A model generated the notes under the pieces. The model had not been told where the DNA came from. It did no database searches and worked only from the letters and a program-made list of their open reading frames with translations. Position numbers and translations under genes: made by a program. Positions 11,011 through 21,719 of a DNA stretch of 64,000 nucleotides are shown one piece after another. The stretch covers positions 4,860,649-4,924,648 of the forward strand of contig CM055312.2 in NCBI GenBank assembly GCA_029255685.2. Direction: 5' to 3'. The DNA comes from Silene conica. Taxonomy: Eukaryota; Streptophyta; Magnoliopsida; Caryophyllales; Caryophyllaceae. Within the stretch, counting starts at the first letter, position 1. Every line of letters starts with the position of its first letter.

Positions 11011-13895
11011 TAAGGTCCGACCATGGAACCGAATTTGAGAACCTCTCTTTTGAAGCTTATTGCAATGAAAATGGTGTTAGCCACAACTTTTCAGCCACAC
11101 GAACTCCACAACAAAACGGAGTTGTGGAACGAATGAATCGAACCTTGGAAAATATGGCTAGGACCATGATCATTAGCTCTAAGGTTCCAAGAAACTTTTG
11201 GGCCGAAGCCGTAAATACTTCTTGTTACGTCTATAATCGAGTCATGATTAGAAGAATCACCAACAAGACACCTTATGAAATTCTACGTGGAAGAAAACCA
11301 AATATCTCATATTTAAAATGCTTTGGATGTAAATGTTTTGTTCACAATAACGGGAAAGATAACCTTGGAAAATTTGATGCCCGTAGTGATGAAGCAATTT
11401 TTGTGGGATATTCTAACCATAGCAAGGCTTACAAAGTCTTTAACAAAAGGACTATGAAAATGGAAGAGAGCATTCATGTCGTGTTTGATGAATCTAGTAT
11501 TTTTGTGTCCCCTGAACAGGTAAGCAATGAAGAAGAGGATGATGAATTTGAACTTGGAATGGTCCGTCGTGATATGGACCATGTGTTAGAAGCTGAGGAT
11601 ACTGAACAACAGTCAGAGGAACCGTTGCATGGGGAAGCAGGCAAAAACTCAGGGGGAATTGAAGGTCCTTCACCCTCAGACGAAGCTAGCACATCAAGAG
11701 CTAGTGAAGAAAGCCAAGGATCACCCTCTGATCCCACAAACATCAATGCCCAAACTCCCCCACCAAATCCTCCCCACACAACTGACCCTGAAACTGTTGC
11801 ATCAGAACAGAATGAACAAGCTCTCGCTCCTAACACCACCATACCAAGGAAATGGAAACACCAAAGCTCTCATCCTCTTGATAACCTGACCAGTGACCTT
11901 GATTCAGGGGTAAAAACCAGATCATCACTCAGAAACTTTTGTGCATACAATGCCTACCTTTCACAAATTGAACCCAACCACATTTCAATTGCCCTCGAAG
12001 ACCCTTGTTGGATCTTGGCCATGCAAGAAGAGTTGGACCAATTCAAAAGAAGTGAGGTATGGCATCTTGTCCCTAGGCCGTCAAATCGGACTGTCATTGG
12101 CACTAGGTGGGTTTTTCGAAATAAGCTAGATGACAACGGAGAAATCGTAAGGAACAAAGCAAGGCTAGTGGTGCAAGGGTACAACCAACAAGAGGGAATT
12201 GATTTTGACGAAACCTTTGCACCGGTAGCTAGGCTTGAAGCCATACGAATTCTCGTTGCCTTCGCAGCTCATCATGGCGTAAAACTTTTTCAAATGGATG
12301 TAAAATCCGCATTCTTAAATGGCTATCTCAATGAAGAAGTTTTTGTGGAACAACCACAGGGTTTCTTGGATAATGAAACACCGAACCATGTTTACAAACT
12401 TGATAAAGCTCTATATGGTTTAAAACAAGCTCCTAGAGCATGGTATGATAGGCTTTCAAAGTTTCTCTTGGAAAATGGTTTTGTACGTGGTTCGGTTGAT
12501 AAAACTCTGTTCATTAAGGCACACTTAGATGTAATGTTGCTTGTGCAAGTATATGTCGATGACGTAATCTTTGGTGCAACAAGTGAAGCTCTTTATGATT
12601 ATTTTGCAAGTCTAATGAAATCTGAGTTTGAAATGAGCATGATGGGAGAACTAGGATTCTTTCTTGGCCTTCAAATCAAGCAAAAAGAAGAAGGCACCAT
12701 GATCCATCAACAAAAGTATGTGAAGGAAATGTTGAGTAAGTTCGGGTTGACCAATGCGAAACCCGTTGCTACACCCATGGTATCTAACGTCAAACTTGAC
12801 CTTGATCCTAATGGTAAGAGTGTTAGTGAAAAGGTGTATCGAGGTATGATTGGTTCATTACTTTACTTGACCGCAAGTCGCCCCAAAATTCAATATAGTG
12901 TTTGTGTATGTGCTCGTTTTCAAGCTAACCCTAAGGAATCTCACTTTAAAGCCGTAAAAAGGATTTTCAAATACTTGATTGGAACCCAACATCTATATCT
13001 TTGGTATCCTTCTTACTATGAGCTTGATCTTGTAGGGTTTTCCGATGCCGATTATGCGGGATGCATGTTAGATCGAAAGAGCACGTCGGGAATTGCCACG
13101 TTCATGGGCCCATGCTTGCTCACGTGGGCCTCCAAAAAGCAAAACACCGTGTCTCTATCTACGGCCGAAAGCGAGTACATCAGTGTTGCACTCTGTTGCA
13201 CACAAATTCTATGGGTTCGTCAACAATTGCACGATTTCGGTATTAATTTCGAATCCACTCCTATTTTTTGTGATAATACTAGTGCAACTAATATTTCTAA
13301 GAACCCAATACAAGACTCTCGGACCAAACACATTGAGATAAGGCATCATTTTTTACGTGATCAAGTTGAAAAAGGAACGATATGTCTTAACTTTTGTAAA
13401 ACCGAAAATCAAATTGCGGACATTTTTACAAAACCGTTAGAAAGAGAACAATTCGTAAATCTTAGGTTGGAAATTGGTTTGTTGAGTGATGCGTAACATT
13501 AAATAATTTCCGTCTCCTAAATGATTGACTAGAGTCGAGAATATTCGTGGATCGGTTTAAAAATGCTATTTGTGTTTGTGTACGGTTTTTAATGCAAGTC
13601 TATTAAGAAAATAAAGTTAGCATTGCATGTGAATATTCAATAAAGTGAGCTTAATGACCCATAAAATCAACATTTATTATCATCTCAAATCACCTCACCA
13701 TTACCCAAGAACCGCCCCTATTATCCCTTACACTCAACCACCCCAAACCGTCTAATCCCTCATTTACCCACTAGTTATTAACCTCCCTCTCTCTCTCTCT
13801 CATACTTTTAATTCAAAAATCAAAAATTGCCTTCCTTTCTCTCTTTAACCCTCTCATCTTCCTTCAACCGCCATCTCCAATAAAACCTTGCCAAA

Positions 13896-16800
13896 ATGCC
13901 TCCTAAAAACATAAGCCGAGAATTGAAAAACCTCGCCAATACTTACAACCCAAAGTTTGTTGCAAAGCTCACCATGACCTCCCCTTCATCCCCTGCCAAA
14001 ACTCAAACTGCCAAAGCCAAAGCGAAAACCACGACCGCTCCAAAGACGAAGGCTGGTCCGAAAAAGGAGCTACCATGAAACAGAATGTGGGAGTACCAAT
14101 GGGTGTTCCCTCAGAGTCCGAGTCCGATCACGAAAACCCAAAAGAGCCAAGGGACGAAGACTCTGTTGCAGGGAATGAGAAAGAAGAACATGCAACCAAC
14201 AAAAATGTCGAGGTAGTTGATGAAAGTGAAAAAGGAAACGAGGAAGAAGAAGAGGAGGTTGAGGAAAGTGAAAAAGAAGAGGAAGAGGCTAATGAAAGTG
14301 AGAAAGAAAATGAAGAGGACGAAGAGGTTAAGGAGAGTGAAGGAAATGAGGAAGAAGAAACTGAAAAAGAAAAAGGAGGAAAGAAAAACAAGGGAAATGA
14401 GAAAAAAGATGAAAATGAAAAGGAGGGTGAGGGTGAGGGTAAGAAAACCCAAGGAAAGCCAAAGGAGAAAGGTATTGTAACTAATGAAGTAAGCAAAAAG
14501 GGAGGAGAACCTGAAAAAGGCAACAAAAAGAAAAAAGTCGTTGCCCAAAAACGAAAGACAAGGGCTGTTGAGAGTGAACAAGAGGAGAAAGGCGGGAAAG
14601 AAAAGGAAACGGACACGGAAACAGTTGCAACAAATGAAAATGAGGATGAACTTCATGACCATGAAGTGTTTGATGATGGGATTGATCCATTGGAGCACAC
14701 CACTCTCCAATCCAAACTCAAAAGAAAAATCAGTGAGATGTTCGGGGAAGACGAAGAGGACGATGAAACATTCATCTCAAGCTTGAAGAAAACCAAAGCC
14801 ACAAAAATCACCAAGCCCCCACAAAAACCAACCCGTCTCCTCACCAAAAAGACCAAAATCATACCCAAAACCCGTCTTCAAAAGCAAACCAAAGCCCCTG
14901 ATCAGCCCGGTTCCTCAAACCCCTGCACCACAATTATTGCAACTTCTTTTGATGAACCCTTCAAGAATGAGGTATGGGCACATCTCTCCAATCTTCCTCT
15001 CTCCGAAGAGGTGCTCGACAAGTGCCACCGCTTGCTATCTTGCTCATTCAACACGGGTAGGCGTTATGCAAAAGATTGGTATGCTACCTCTCCCGCTTTT
15101 AATTTTTTCAAAACTGAAATGGTTGTCCAACATTGGGTTGATTTGCTAGACATGTACTGCCCTGTGTACGTGTCTGAGGTAGTTCAGTTCTTTGCAACTG
15201 TACGTGTGGATGTTGCATCAGAAACCCTTTCCGTCTACATAAATGATAAACCCCTTGTCCTTACCATTGACCAACTGGCCACTGATCTCAAAGTCATTCC
15301 TACTGGCCTAGACACATTTCCTAAAGGAACGTGGGGGGAAGTTGAGGCATCCATTGTCACCGATATAACCAAAACACTCTGACCCGGGAATCAAAGAGGA
15401 GGACCCTCCAACATTTATGGCACCGAACTTCGTGCTTCCCACCGATTTATCTTTAACTTCATACGACGTGTCCTTGTTCCTAACGTCTCCACCCGTGGTC
15501 GGTGCTCATATCTTGAAATGACCCTTATCTACTACATCCTTAAAAGCAGACCCATAAGCCTTCCACACCTCATGTTTTTCCGCATCCATGAACTTGCCAA
15601 GGAAATCAAAGTGGGAAAGTTCGACAAAACCACCCTCATCCCATATGGTATGTGGCTCTCCATTATCTTTCATAAACATAAGCTTATCAAGCATGGGAGC
15701 CCTGCTGTGGAAAGACTTACTGATGAGATGACTTCCGGTCTCCTTTCTCAAATGGCATTGGTAATTAATGAGGGTAAGTTGGTGAAGAAGTTCAGTGGCA
15801 AAGGAACAGATGGGTCAACTGTTGCACCAGGGCTAGCTAATGATAAGTTGGATCAAGTCTTTGTTGGGAAATGTGTCCTCAACAATAGTGCGATCACGTA
15901 ATTAAATCTCATGACGAGAATGCGCAATGGATGATACGAAATTATATTAGTCAACTGACCAACATTAATCGGTAATGATTGGCTAGCTAGAGTTTGACAT
16001 TACTGTCGTATGACGGTGGTGGTCAGTTGATCCCTTTAGGTCACACCTTTAGGACAATTTCCTTAATTGATAAAGTGATCAAATGTATATTGATACGATT
16101 TGATCATATTCCTTAAACTCGTATACCGAGAAATCAGAGGTTAAATCTTATTGTAAGATTTATGTTTAAAATTGAAACGTGTCAATTATTAAACAATAAA
16201 CGATATTTTACAATATTGTAATTAGAATGAATCGGGTTATAATTAATACAAAGGTTGTAAATCGTATTGACGATAACTTATCATTTTATAATTGTAATTT
16301 CGAATTACTTGTCAATTGATAAATATGATTTATTAAATTATATATAATATTTATATGATAAATATTTATATGTTCAAATTAAGATTATTGTATTACCTAG
16401 TGACATATAAGATGTCACATTTTGTACAAATTGAACAATTGACAAATTTGTAAAATGAAGTCCATTTTAAGACTAATTTGGGCGGCTAAGTGGAGGTAGT
16501 TGTAGGTGATTAGTGTTTAATTAACATGTTTTAATCATTATGTTTAAAGCATGCTTTGGAAACACTACCTAGGCAACCCTAAGAAGCATGGGTAAGAGAG
16601 TTATCTCCCCTTTGTTCTTCTCTATGCCCGGCCATCACCACACCCCAAACACCACCCACTTAAATAGTATGTGATACTCATTTAACCCTAATTCTAATCC
16701 TTTGGCAAATTTTCTAAGTAAGAAAACTCCAACAAAACCTCTCAAATTATTATAGAGATAATAATATTCATACTACATTAGTAATAGTATTTTGATAATA

Positions 16801-17233
16801 ATTCTAATTAAGAGATTGGAATTAGCATTAAGGAAAAACCGATTTTGTGCTAGCTTGTTCAAGTTTCGGTTGTTATTAAGGGGTTGTCTTGGTGCATCAC
16901 AAAGGAGGTATTCTTGTTGAATACTTGGAGGATCGTCCTTGCTATTATTCGGACCGAATGTAAGGGTTCGAAATCTCCACTATTTCCGCATTATTTTAGC
17001 ATGCATAAGATCTAAATAATGAGATAATTAAAATGTTAATTATAAGATTATGTTAGTATGACTAAAAGTATTAGATTATGAGATAACTAAACCTTACAGT
17101 CTTGACTCTTGTCAAGAAGATGGCTGTGGACATTGAGTCATTGAAAGAAGAGGTGGCTGAGCTGAAAACAGTGAATGAGGACCTCATGGAGAGGCTGACT
17201 GGAGAGGAGCAGGAGGCCGAGGACGAGGCCTAA
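13896..17233 (+). pseudogene. Sirevirus third ORF (env position), broken and interrupted
   Basis: The ORF lies downstream of pol, where Sireviruses often carry an extra gene. It starts MPPKNISRELKNLANTYNPKF (quoted to 21 residues here only as a landmark: 13,896). A basic Ala/Lys/Pro region follows. A stop/frameshift at about 14,076 leads into a very acidic Glu/Lys-rich segment (14,160-14,640) and then a globular part (about 14,930-15,890). An in-frame TGA at 15,380-15,382 interrupts the same frame, consistent with a CGA-to-TGA change. A 1.2-kb insertion at about 15,898 separates the last piece, a Glu/Leu-rich coiled coil ending at 17,233. No signal peptide or clear membrane segment was seen, so an envelope role is not supported. 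Confidence 0.65.
15898..17097. mobile_element. Solo-LTR-like insertion within Sirevirus ORF3
   Basis: The host coding sequence stops making sense after 15,897 and resumes at about 17,098. The insert begins GTAATTAAATCTCATGACG and ends ATGAGATAACTAAACCTTAC. It contains LTR-like blocks (GGTCAGTTGATCCCTTTAGG near 16,020; GAATGTAAGGGTTCGAAATC near 16,958) that resemble plant copia LTR ends. No perfect target-site duplication was found (left ATCAC, right CTTAC), so the boundaries are good to a few bases only. There is no coding domain. Confidence 0.6.
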
Positions 17234-17270
17234 CCCCCCCACCCCACCCATTCCCCTATCACCTCGCTTG

Positions 17271-17294
17271 CTATTATTATTATTATTATTATCA
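17271..17294 (+). repeat. (TTA)n microsatellite
   Basis: Eight TAT/TTA units lie in the non-coding 3' region of the Sirevirus. Confidence 0.8.
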
Positions 17295-17641
17295 TGCATG
17301 TATTGCTCTTAACTCTGTTTTCTGGACTTGTTTTAGACTCGTATGCTTACTATGATCTGCAACCCTAATCCCCGTATGTTTCTCTTCTTGATGATGTCAA
17401 GAGGGGGAAGTGTTATAAAATTTATGTTGCTATTACTTAATGACTCTTAGGCTAACGTACACCGTAGAAATGTTTTAGCTACCATGATTAGAAGTCTTAC
17501 TTAGGTTAAGATTTGTCAAACCCTTGATCACCTTGATTACGTATTGCTTGATGTCTTATTAATTGTGGTTAACAAAGACCGACTCACCATGGGCTAAGGG
17601 GGAACTTGGGACAAAAATTTTATGAGTAACTTGCCATCACC

Positions 17642-17650
17642 AAAGGAGGA
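17642..17650 (+). other. Sirevirus polypurine tract
   Basis: AAAGGAGGA lies 3 bp before the 3' LTR and serves as plus-strand primer. A second purine tract, AAGAGGGGGAAG near 17,400, may be an internal extra tract. Confidence 0.7.
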
Positions 17651-17653
17651 ATT

Positions 17654-19007
17654 TGTTAGAACACTTGATGTTGATGATGCCAAGTTACTCCTAATCACTT
17701 CTAATGTCTTTTTCTAAGTGTTGTGATTAATAGCAAATGATATCAAGCTTGTGAATGATCAAAGACAATTAAGAAGAAGTCTCAAGATGCAAGAGAAGCA
17801 ATCTAAGTCGAGTCTAGAAAGAGTGTTGTAAGCAAGGTAATTGAGCATATTAATCTAAGTCATTAGAGTGCAAAAGTCATGAAACAGTTCTCAGACTGTT
17901 GCATGACCTGTGTCTAGTGCTAGTTACGGAGATAATTTTCAAAGAGGATTTCAAATGTTTGAAATTGTTTTCAAAATATCAGCTTGTGTTTAAATAAATT
18001 ATTATTTGAATCAAAGTTCAGAAAATCAAGTTGAAATCTCATTCAAAAGTGACTTGGTCTTTGTGAAAGTTAAATCTTGCTTTATCACCTTATTTAGCAT
18101 ATGTGAGTGTTTCCATGGAGGAAAGTTGATTACACTCCATGTCTAAATAAGTGTAACATAGAGCATTGTGTAGATTGACCAATCCTTTTCCTCTCTTTGT
18201 CAAACTGATTCACTCTTTTACCCATCAAATAAGGACAATCATGTAATGGTAAAAGGTGAACAAAGCACATGCTTTAGGGTTTCAAAGCCTTTGCATTTCG
18301 GCTATATATATGGACTCTTGAGTTCATTTATTGCCAAGACTTTTAGTGCATTCATTACAAAACTTTGCAAAACTGATTTATGCTTCATTCTTCAAAGTTC
18401 TTTTGCAAATGTTTTAAAGTTTTAAAGTCTTCAAAACAGTTTTAACAAAGACATTATCTCCTAAGCACTAGTAGGACTCTTAATGCCTAATGAGTATGTT
18501 CAAGGACCTTGTGTTTAGATCTTAAATGAAGTCTCCATGTTCTTAAAAGAGAACCCTTGAGACATTGATCTTGTTAACCAAAGGTAGAACATCAAAAACT
18601 CTTAGAGCGAAGTAGCTCTAAGTTTGAGTCAAGTCTTACGAGCGGAGTAGCTCTAAGCAATGCAACCGGAGTAGGTTGGCGAGTTGTCTTATTGTAATAG
18701 TTCTAGTTAAGCGGAGTAGTTTCTAAACTTTTAATAAGATAACGGTTGGACGTAGGCTCTGGAGTAGGAGCTGAACCAATTTTTGTATCGCCTGTTTATA
18801 TTCTTGCTTAATCTCTCATCAATCTTTCGTATCTTTGCTACTTACGATAACTAGCAGGTCTGTGCAACTGTTGCCTATACTGTTGCTCAGATTCTATCTT
18901 TCGTTGCTTGACTCTCAAACAATCAAGTTTAAATCAGAATTTTTTTTAAAAGGTCACCTAATTCACCCCCTCCCCCTCTTAGGTGTTAAACTCGTTGTGA
19001 CTCTTCA
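17654..19007 (+). repeat. Sirevirus 3' LTR
   Basis: It is the same length as the 5' LTR and colinear with it. TSD GCCCG follows at 19,008-19,012. Confidence 0.9.
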
Positions 19008-19012
19008 GCCCG

Positions 19013-19900
19013 ACTAGGAGTGCATCAACCAACACTTAGCCAATATTTGATGAATTAAGAACCAGCTTGGGGGATAATAAGTGCATGTGATTTTGTATCC
19101 CCAACAGGTAAAGAGTCGGCGGCCAGTTGACTGTCTAAGGATACCTGCTAATGTTTCAGAAAAATACAAAGTTCAGAACTCAAACGAGGCTCCCAGCCGG
19201 CCATTGACAGTCGGCCGGTACACCGGCCAGGAAGACGTGTTGTATTAAAGAAAGTTCAGAAGTTGGGCAGATCTTGGGATATGCATTCCCAGTTGGTGGT
19301 GTACCGGCGACCGACCCACAGCGAGGCTACCTGACGTTGTTTTCTTCCATTTTCGAGAAACTATATAAAGCCCACTTAAATATTTTTATAGAGACGCTTT
19401 TCATACCTTACGTTCACGAAACCCTAGGTTATTATTCCATCAAATCTTCTTTCGATTCTCATAAATCTTAGTTAATCTTAATTTATAATTTGTAATCCTT
19501 CCTTATTAAGTTCAATAGTTTACATTTTGTTATTTGGGTTGTATTTGGAGACATTGAAAGATTTCTTTGATTCAATCCAAGTTCCTTAATTTCATCCTTG
19601 TTTTGGTATAATTCTCTCTTCGCTTAGTTATTTCATTTGTTTACGTTTCTTATCATCCTTATTTTGATGGACTAGTTTACATTTCTAGCCTTTTATCATG
19701 TTTGCTACTTAATTATTATCCATTTGTTTACATTTCTTCCATAGTTATGAGTGAGTAGACCTTATTAAGGGTTATGGTAATCTTTGGTTGGGTCTTGATA
19801 ATAGGATGATGACTATATACGGACTACGATCCTAGTCAACACTTATCCAGACTCTCGGGATTAAGCTTTCTCGATTCGACATGTGATAAGCGTTTTGCAT
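19013..19900 (+). repeat. Gypsy 3' end and LTR remnant (Athila-like)
   Basis: The stretch GCTTGGGGGATAA at 19,069 looks like the polypurine tract of Athila-type elements. An LTR-like sequence follows with the TATA box CTATATAAAG near 19,360 and T-rich downstream DNA. There are no coding domains. It was probably continuous with 4,200-4,426 before the Sirevirus inserted. Confidence 0.45.
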
Positions 19901-20021
19901 TCAAGATTCGATGCAACATAATATTTTCCGAGTACCCCAAATCCGGCAGAACGACACGAAAGAGGCGAAAGGATTAAGTCAAGCAAGTGAGCAATGCACA
20001 ATGACACCACCTCACGTGGAT

Positions 20022-20490
20022 ACAACATTTGACGGTCGGATCGACCAACACTGCGCTTTCGCCTACTTACTGCGTCATCATATTCACACTAGAACATTCA
20101 AACAAACGCATAGAATAGATTCGCACAACTTGGACACAATTCCAACAAAGAATGAGAGAACCCAAAACATGAGTGATTGACTAAATAAAAATGAACATTG
20201 CATCAAATGACCAATTTGTGATCATGATAAACATGACGCACTCAAGTACAACATCTAAAATTCATCACAAAGTATGTTAACGAGGCATGAACAAAGTGTT
20301 CCAATGATATAAAAAAAGTGCTAATTAACATGCCACACATAAACATTGGAACAAAGGTTTAGAGGTATAATAATCAAGAACATAAACCCCACTTAAAATA
20401 ACAAATTTAGAATTGCTTTAACGGTCATAACTTGAGTTATAGACATGGAAATGAGGTGATTCCAATTGTAGGTGATAACCAATTTTGATA
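20022..20490 (+). repeat. Dispersed repeat R, copy 1
   Basis: This stretch is the reverse complement of 55,345-55,810, about 96% identical by eye, with only scattered substitutions and small indels. It has no coding potential that I recognise. The two copies lie outside the two NLR genes in opposite orientations. Confidence 0.85.
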
Positions 20491-21640
20491 GATTTTAGAG
20501 AATATGTGATTTGATAATTGTGTAGAATTATTCGATTGATACACTCATGCAAACTCGAGGTATTTATACAAGGCTAATTCATAACCGAGGATATACCAAG
20601 AGTCATTGTTTAATACAATTTATTATCTTACTAATTACTAGGAATTATGTTCATTGTACCATAATTCCCTAATAACTCTTAATACCCTCCCGCAATCGTA
20701 AAGACAGTACATAGTACGAACTTTACGATTGGAGAAAGACAAGAAAAATCATAATCGGCCGTTTTATTTTTTCGGCAAGCCCTAAGAAGAGCAAGATTTC
20801 TTTAGTTCGTAATCTGCTACGTGCCCCCTTTACTTATACCCCTCGCGGATTCCCTACTACTCGCCAGGTGAGGGAGAAGTTGAGAACTCCCTCCTTCCGG
20901 AAAATTCAGAGCCAAAGGGATGAATCTCCGAGACACAATTTATCTACTTTTCCTACAAGTAGATTTTCTTCCAGAAATGTTCTACGTCCTTGTGGTGTAA
21001 GTGTGTCTTGTTTCAGGTACTTCTCAGAAGCTCAACTGATAAAGAAGAGAAAAGAAGTCTTCGCTCAATTGGAAGGATCAGATCATCCCCTCAAAAGACC
21101 TATCATCTGTACTAGTCCCGTCATAAGTTTATTTTCTTTTTCTAATAATGTAATGGAGTGTCTGACCCGACATGTCGGGTAGTTTGTATGGTTTAAAAAC
21201 CTTTCTTTCGTGTTACAAAAAAAAAAGTTATAAAGTATGGGTTTGGAATTAGCTAAACTCATACCTTGTGTTTGTGTCACGTTTTTTGTATTTTGATACT
21301 CATATCTCAAACCCACAGGGTATGTGTTTCTCATACCTAAGGGAGGTGGGAATGAGAATGATTCCTTTGAATATCAAATAAAAGAAGATAAATAAAATAG
21401 AAAATATTGTGAAAATATCCATATTTTTTAAATAAAAATTAGATTAAATTGTTTCTAAGACTTTTTTCGGCAGAATGAAACAATGATTTTTTTCTGGACA
21501 TATTTAATATACTTAAGAATAAATGACATTTACAAAAAAGTAACTTATATATAAAAAAATTTATAGAAATTTTTTAACTAATTAATACATGAAAATTTAA
21601 AGTAGAAAATTAATACATAAATAAATAGTACAAAGTTTTA
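20491..21640. other. Gene-poor DNA with an A-run-terminated remnant
   Basis: A 104-codon open frame at 20,868-21,182 is followed by an A-run near 21,218-21,227, which may mark the 3' end of a retroposed or LINE-derived sequence. No domain was recognised. The rest is AT-rich. Confidence 0.35.
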
Positions 21641-21672
21641 TCTATCTATCTATCTATCTATATATCTATCCT
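21640..21672 (+). repeat. (TATC)n microsatellite
   Basis: About seven TATC units, followed directly by CTATTTATTAAAGCAAC, a sequence resembling Helitron 5' termini. Confidence 0.7.
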
Positions 21673-21687
21673 ATTTATTAAAGCAAC

Positions 21688-21718
21688 AACCACAGAGCCT
21701 ATGTGGCGCTCTGTGGTT
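21688..21718. repeat. Perfect 11-bp inverted repeat (hairpin)
   Basis: AACCACAGAGC at 21,688-21,698 is the exact reverse complement of GCTCTGTGGTT at 21,708-21,718, with a 9-base loop. It sits just after the Helitron-like TATTAAAGCAAC start and may be subterminal structure of a decayed element. Confidence 0.6.
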
Positions 21719-21719
21719 C

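Larger units (their letters stand above)
7885..13496 (+). pseudogene. pol: Sirevirus pol (protease-integrase-RT-RNase H), interrupted
   Basis: Protease active site DSGSSRHM lies near 7,910. The pre-integrase motif LWHKRLGHVN lies near 8,290, followed by the integrase core with LVHIDLCGPM and YIWVIVDDCSRYVW. The frame is interrupted at 8,679 by a 2,331-bp solo LTR and resumes in register at 11,016 with the rest of the core ([24 protein letters not shown]). RT follows with [24 protein letters not shown] and the catalytic YVDD at about 12,553-12,564. RNase H ends with [10 protein letters not shown] and a stop at 13,494. Domain order is copia type. Apart from the insertion the frame is open, so pol was intact until the LTR arrived. 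Confidence 0.9.
4427..19007 (+). mobile_element. Sirevirus-type Ty1/copia retrotransposon, complete structure, defective coding
   Basis: The element has two LTRs of equal length (1,354 bp), TG...CA ends, the 5-bp duplication GCCCG at 4,422-4,426 and 19,008-19,012, a primer-binding site and a polypurine tract. Gene order gag - protease - integrase - RT - RNase H is copia type. Long LTRs, an extended coiled-coil gag and an additional ORF after pol mark the Sirevirus (SIRE/Maximus) lineage. By eye the LTRs differ by about 21 substitutions and two 1-bp indels (about 1.6%), so insertion is recent relative to the decay seen elsewhere. Coding is broken by frameshifts and stops and by two later insertions. 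Confidence 0.9.

Noticed and set aside
14111..14710. Long minus-strand frames rich in Phe/Ser
   Set aside because: They are the antisense of the GAA/GAG-rich acidic segment of Sirevirus ORF3.
19911..20180. 89-residue ORF
   Set aside because: It overlaps the start of repeat R, whose second copy does not keep it open. No family recognised.
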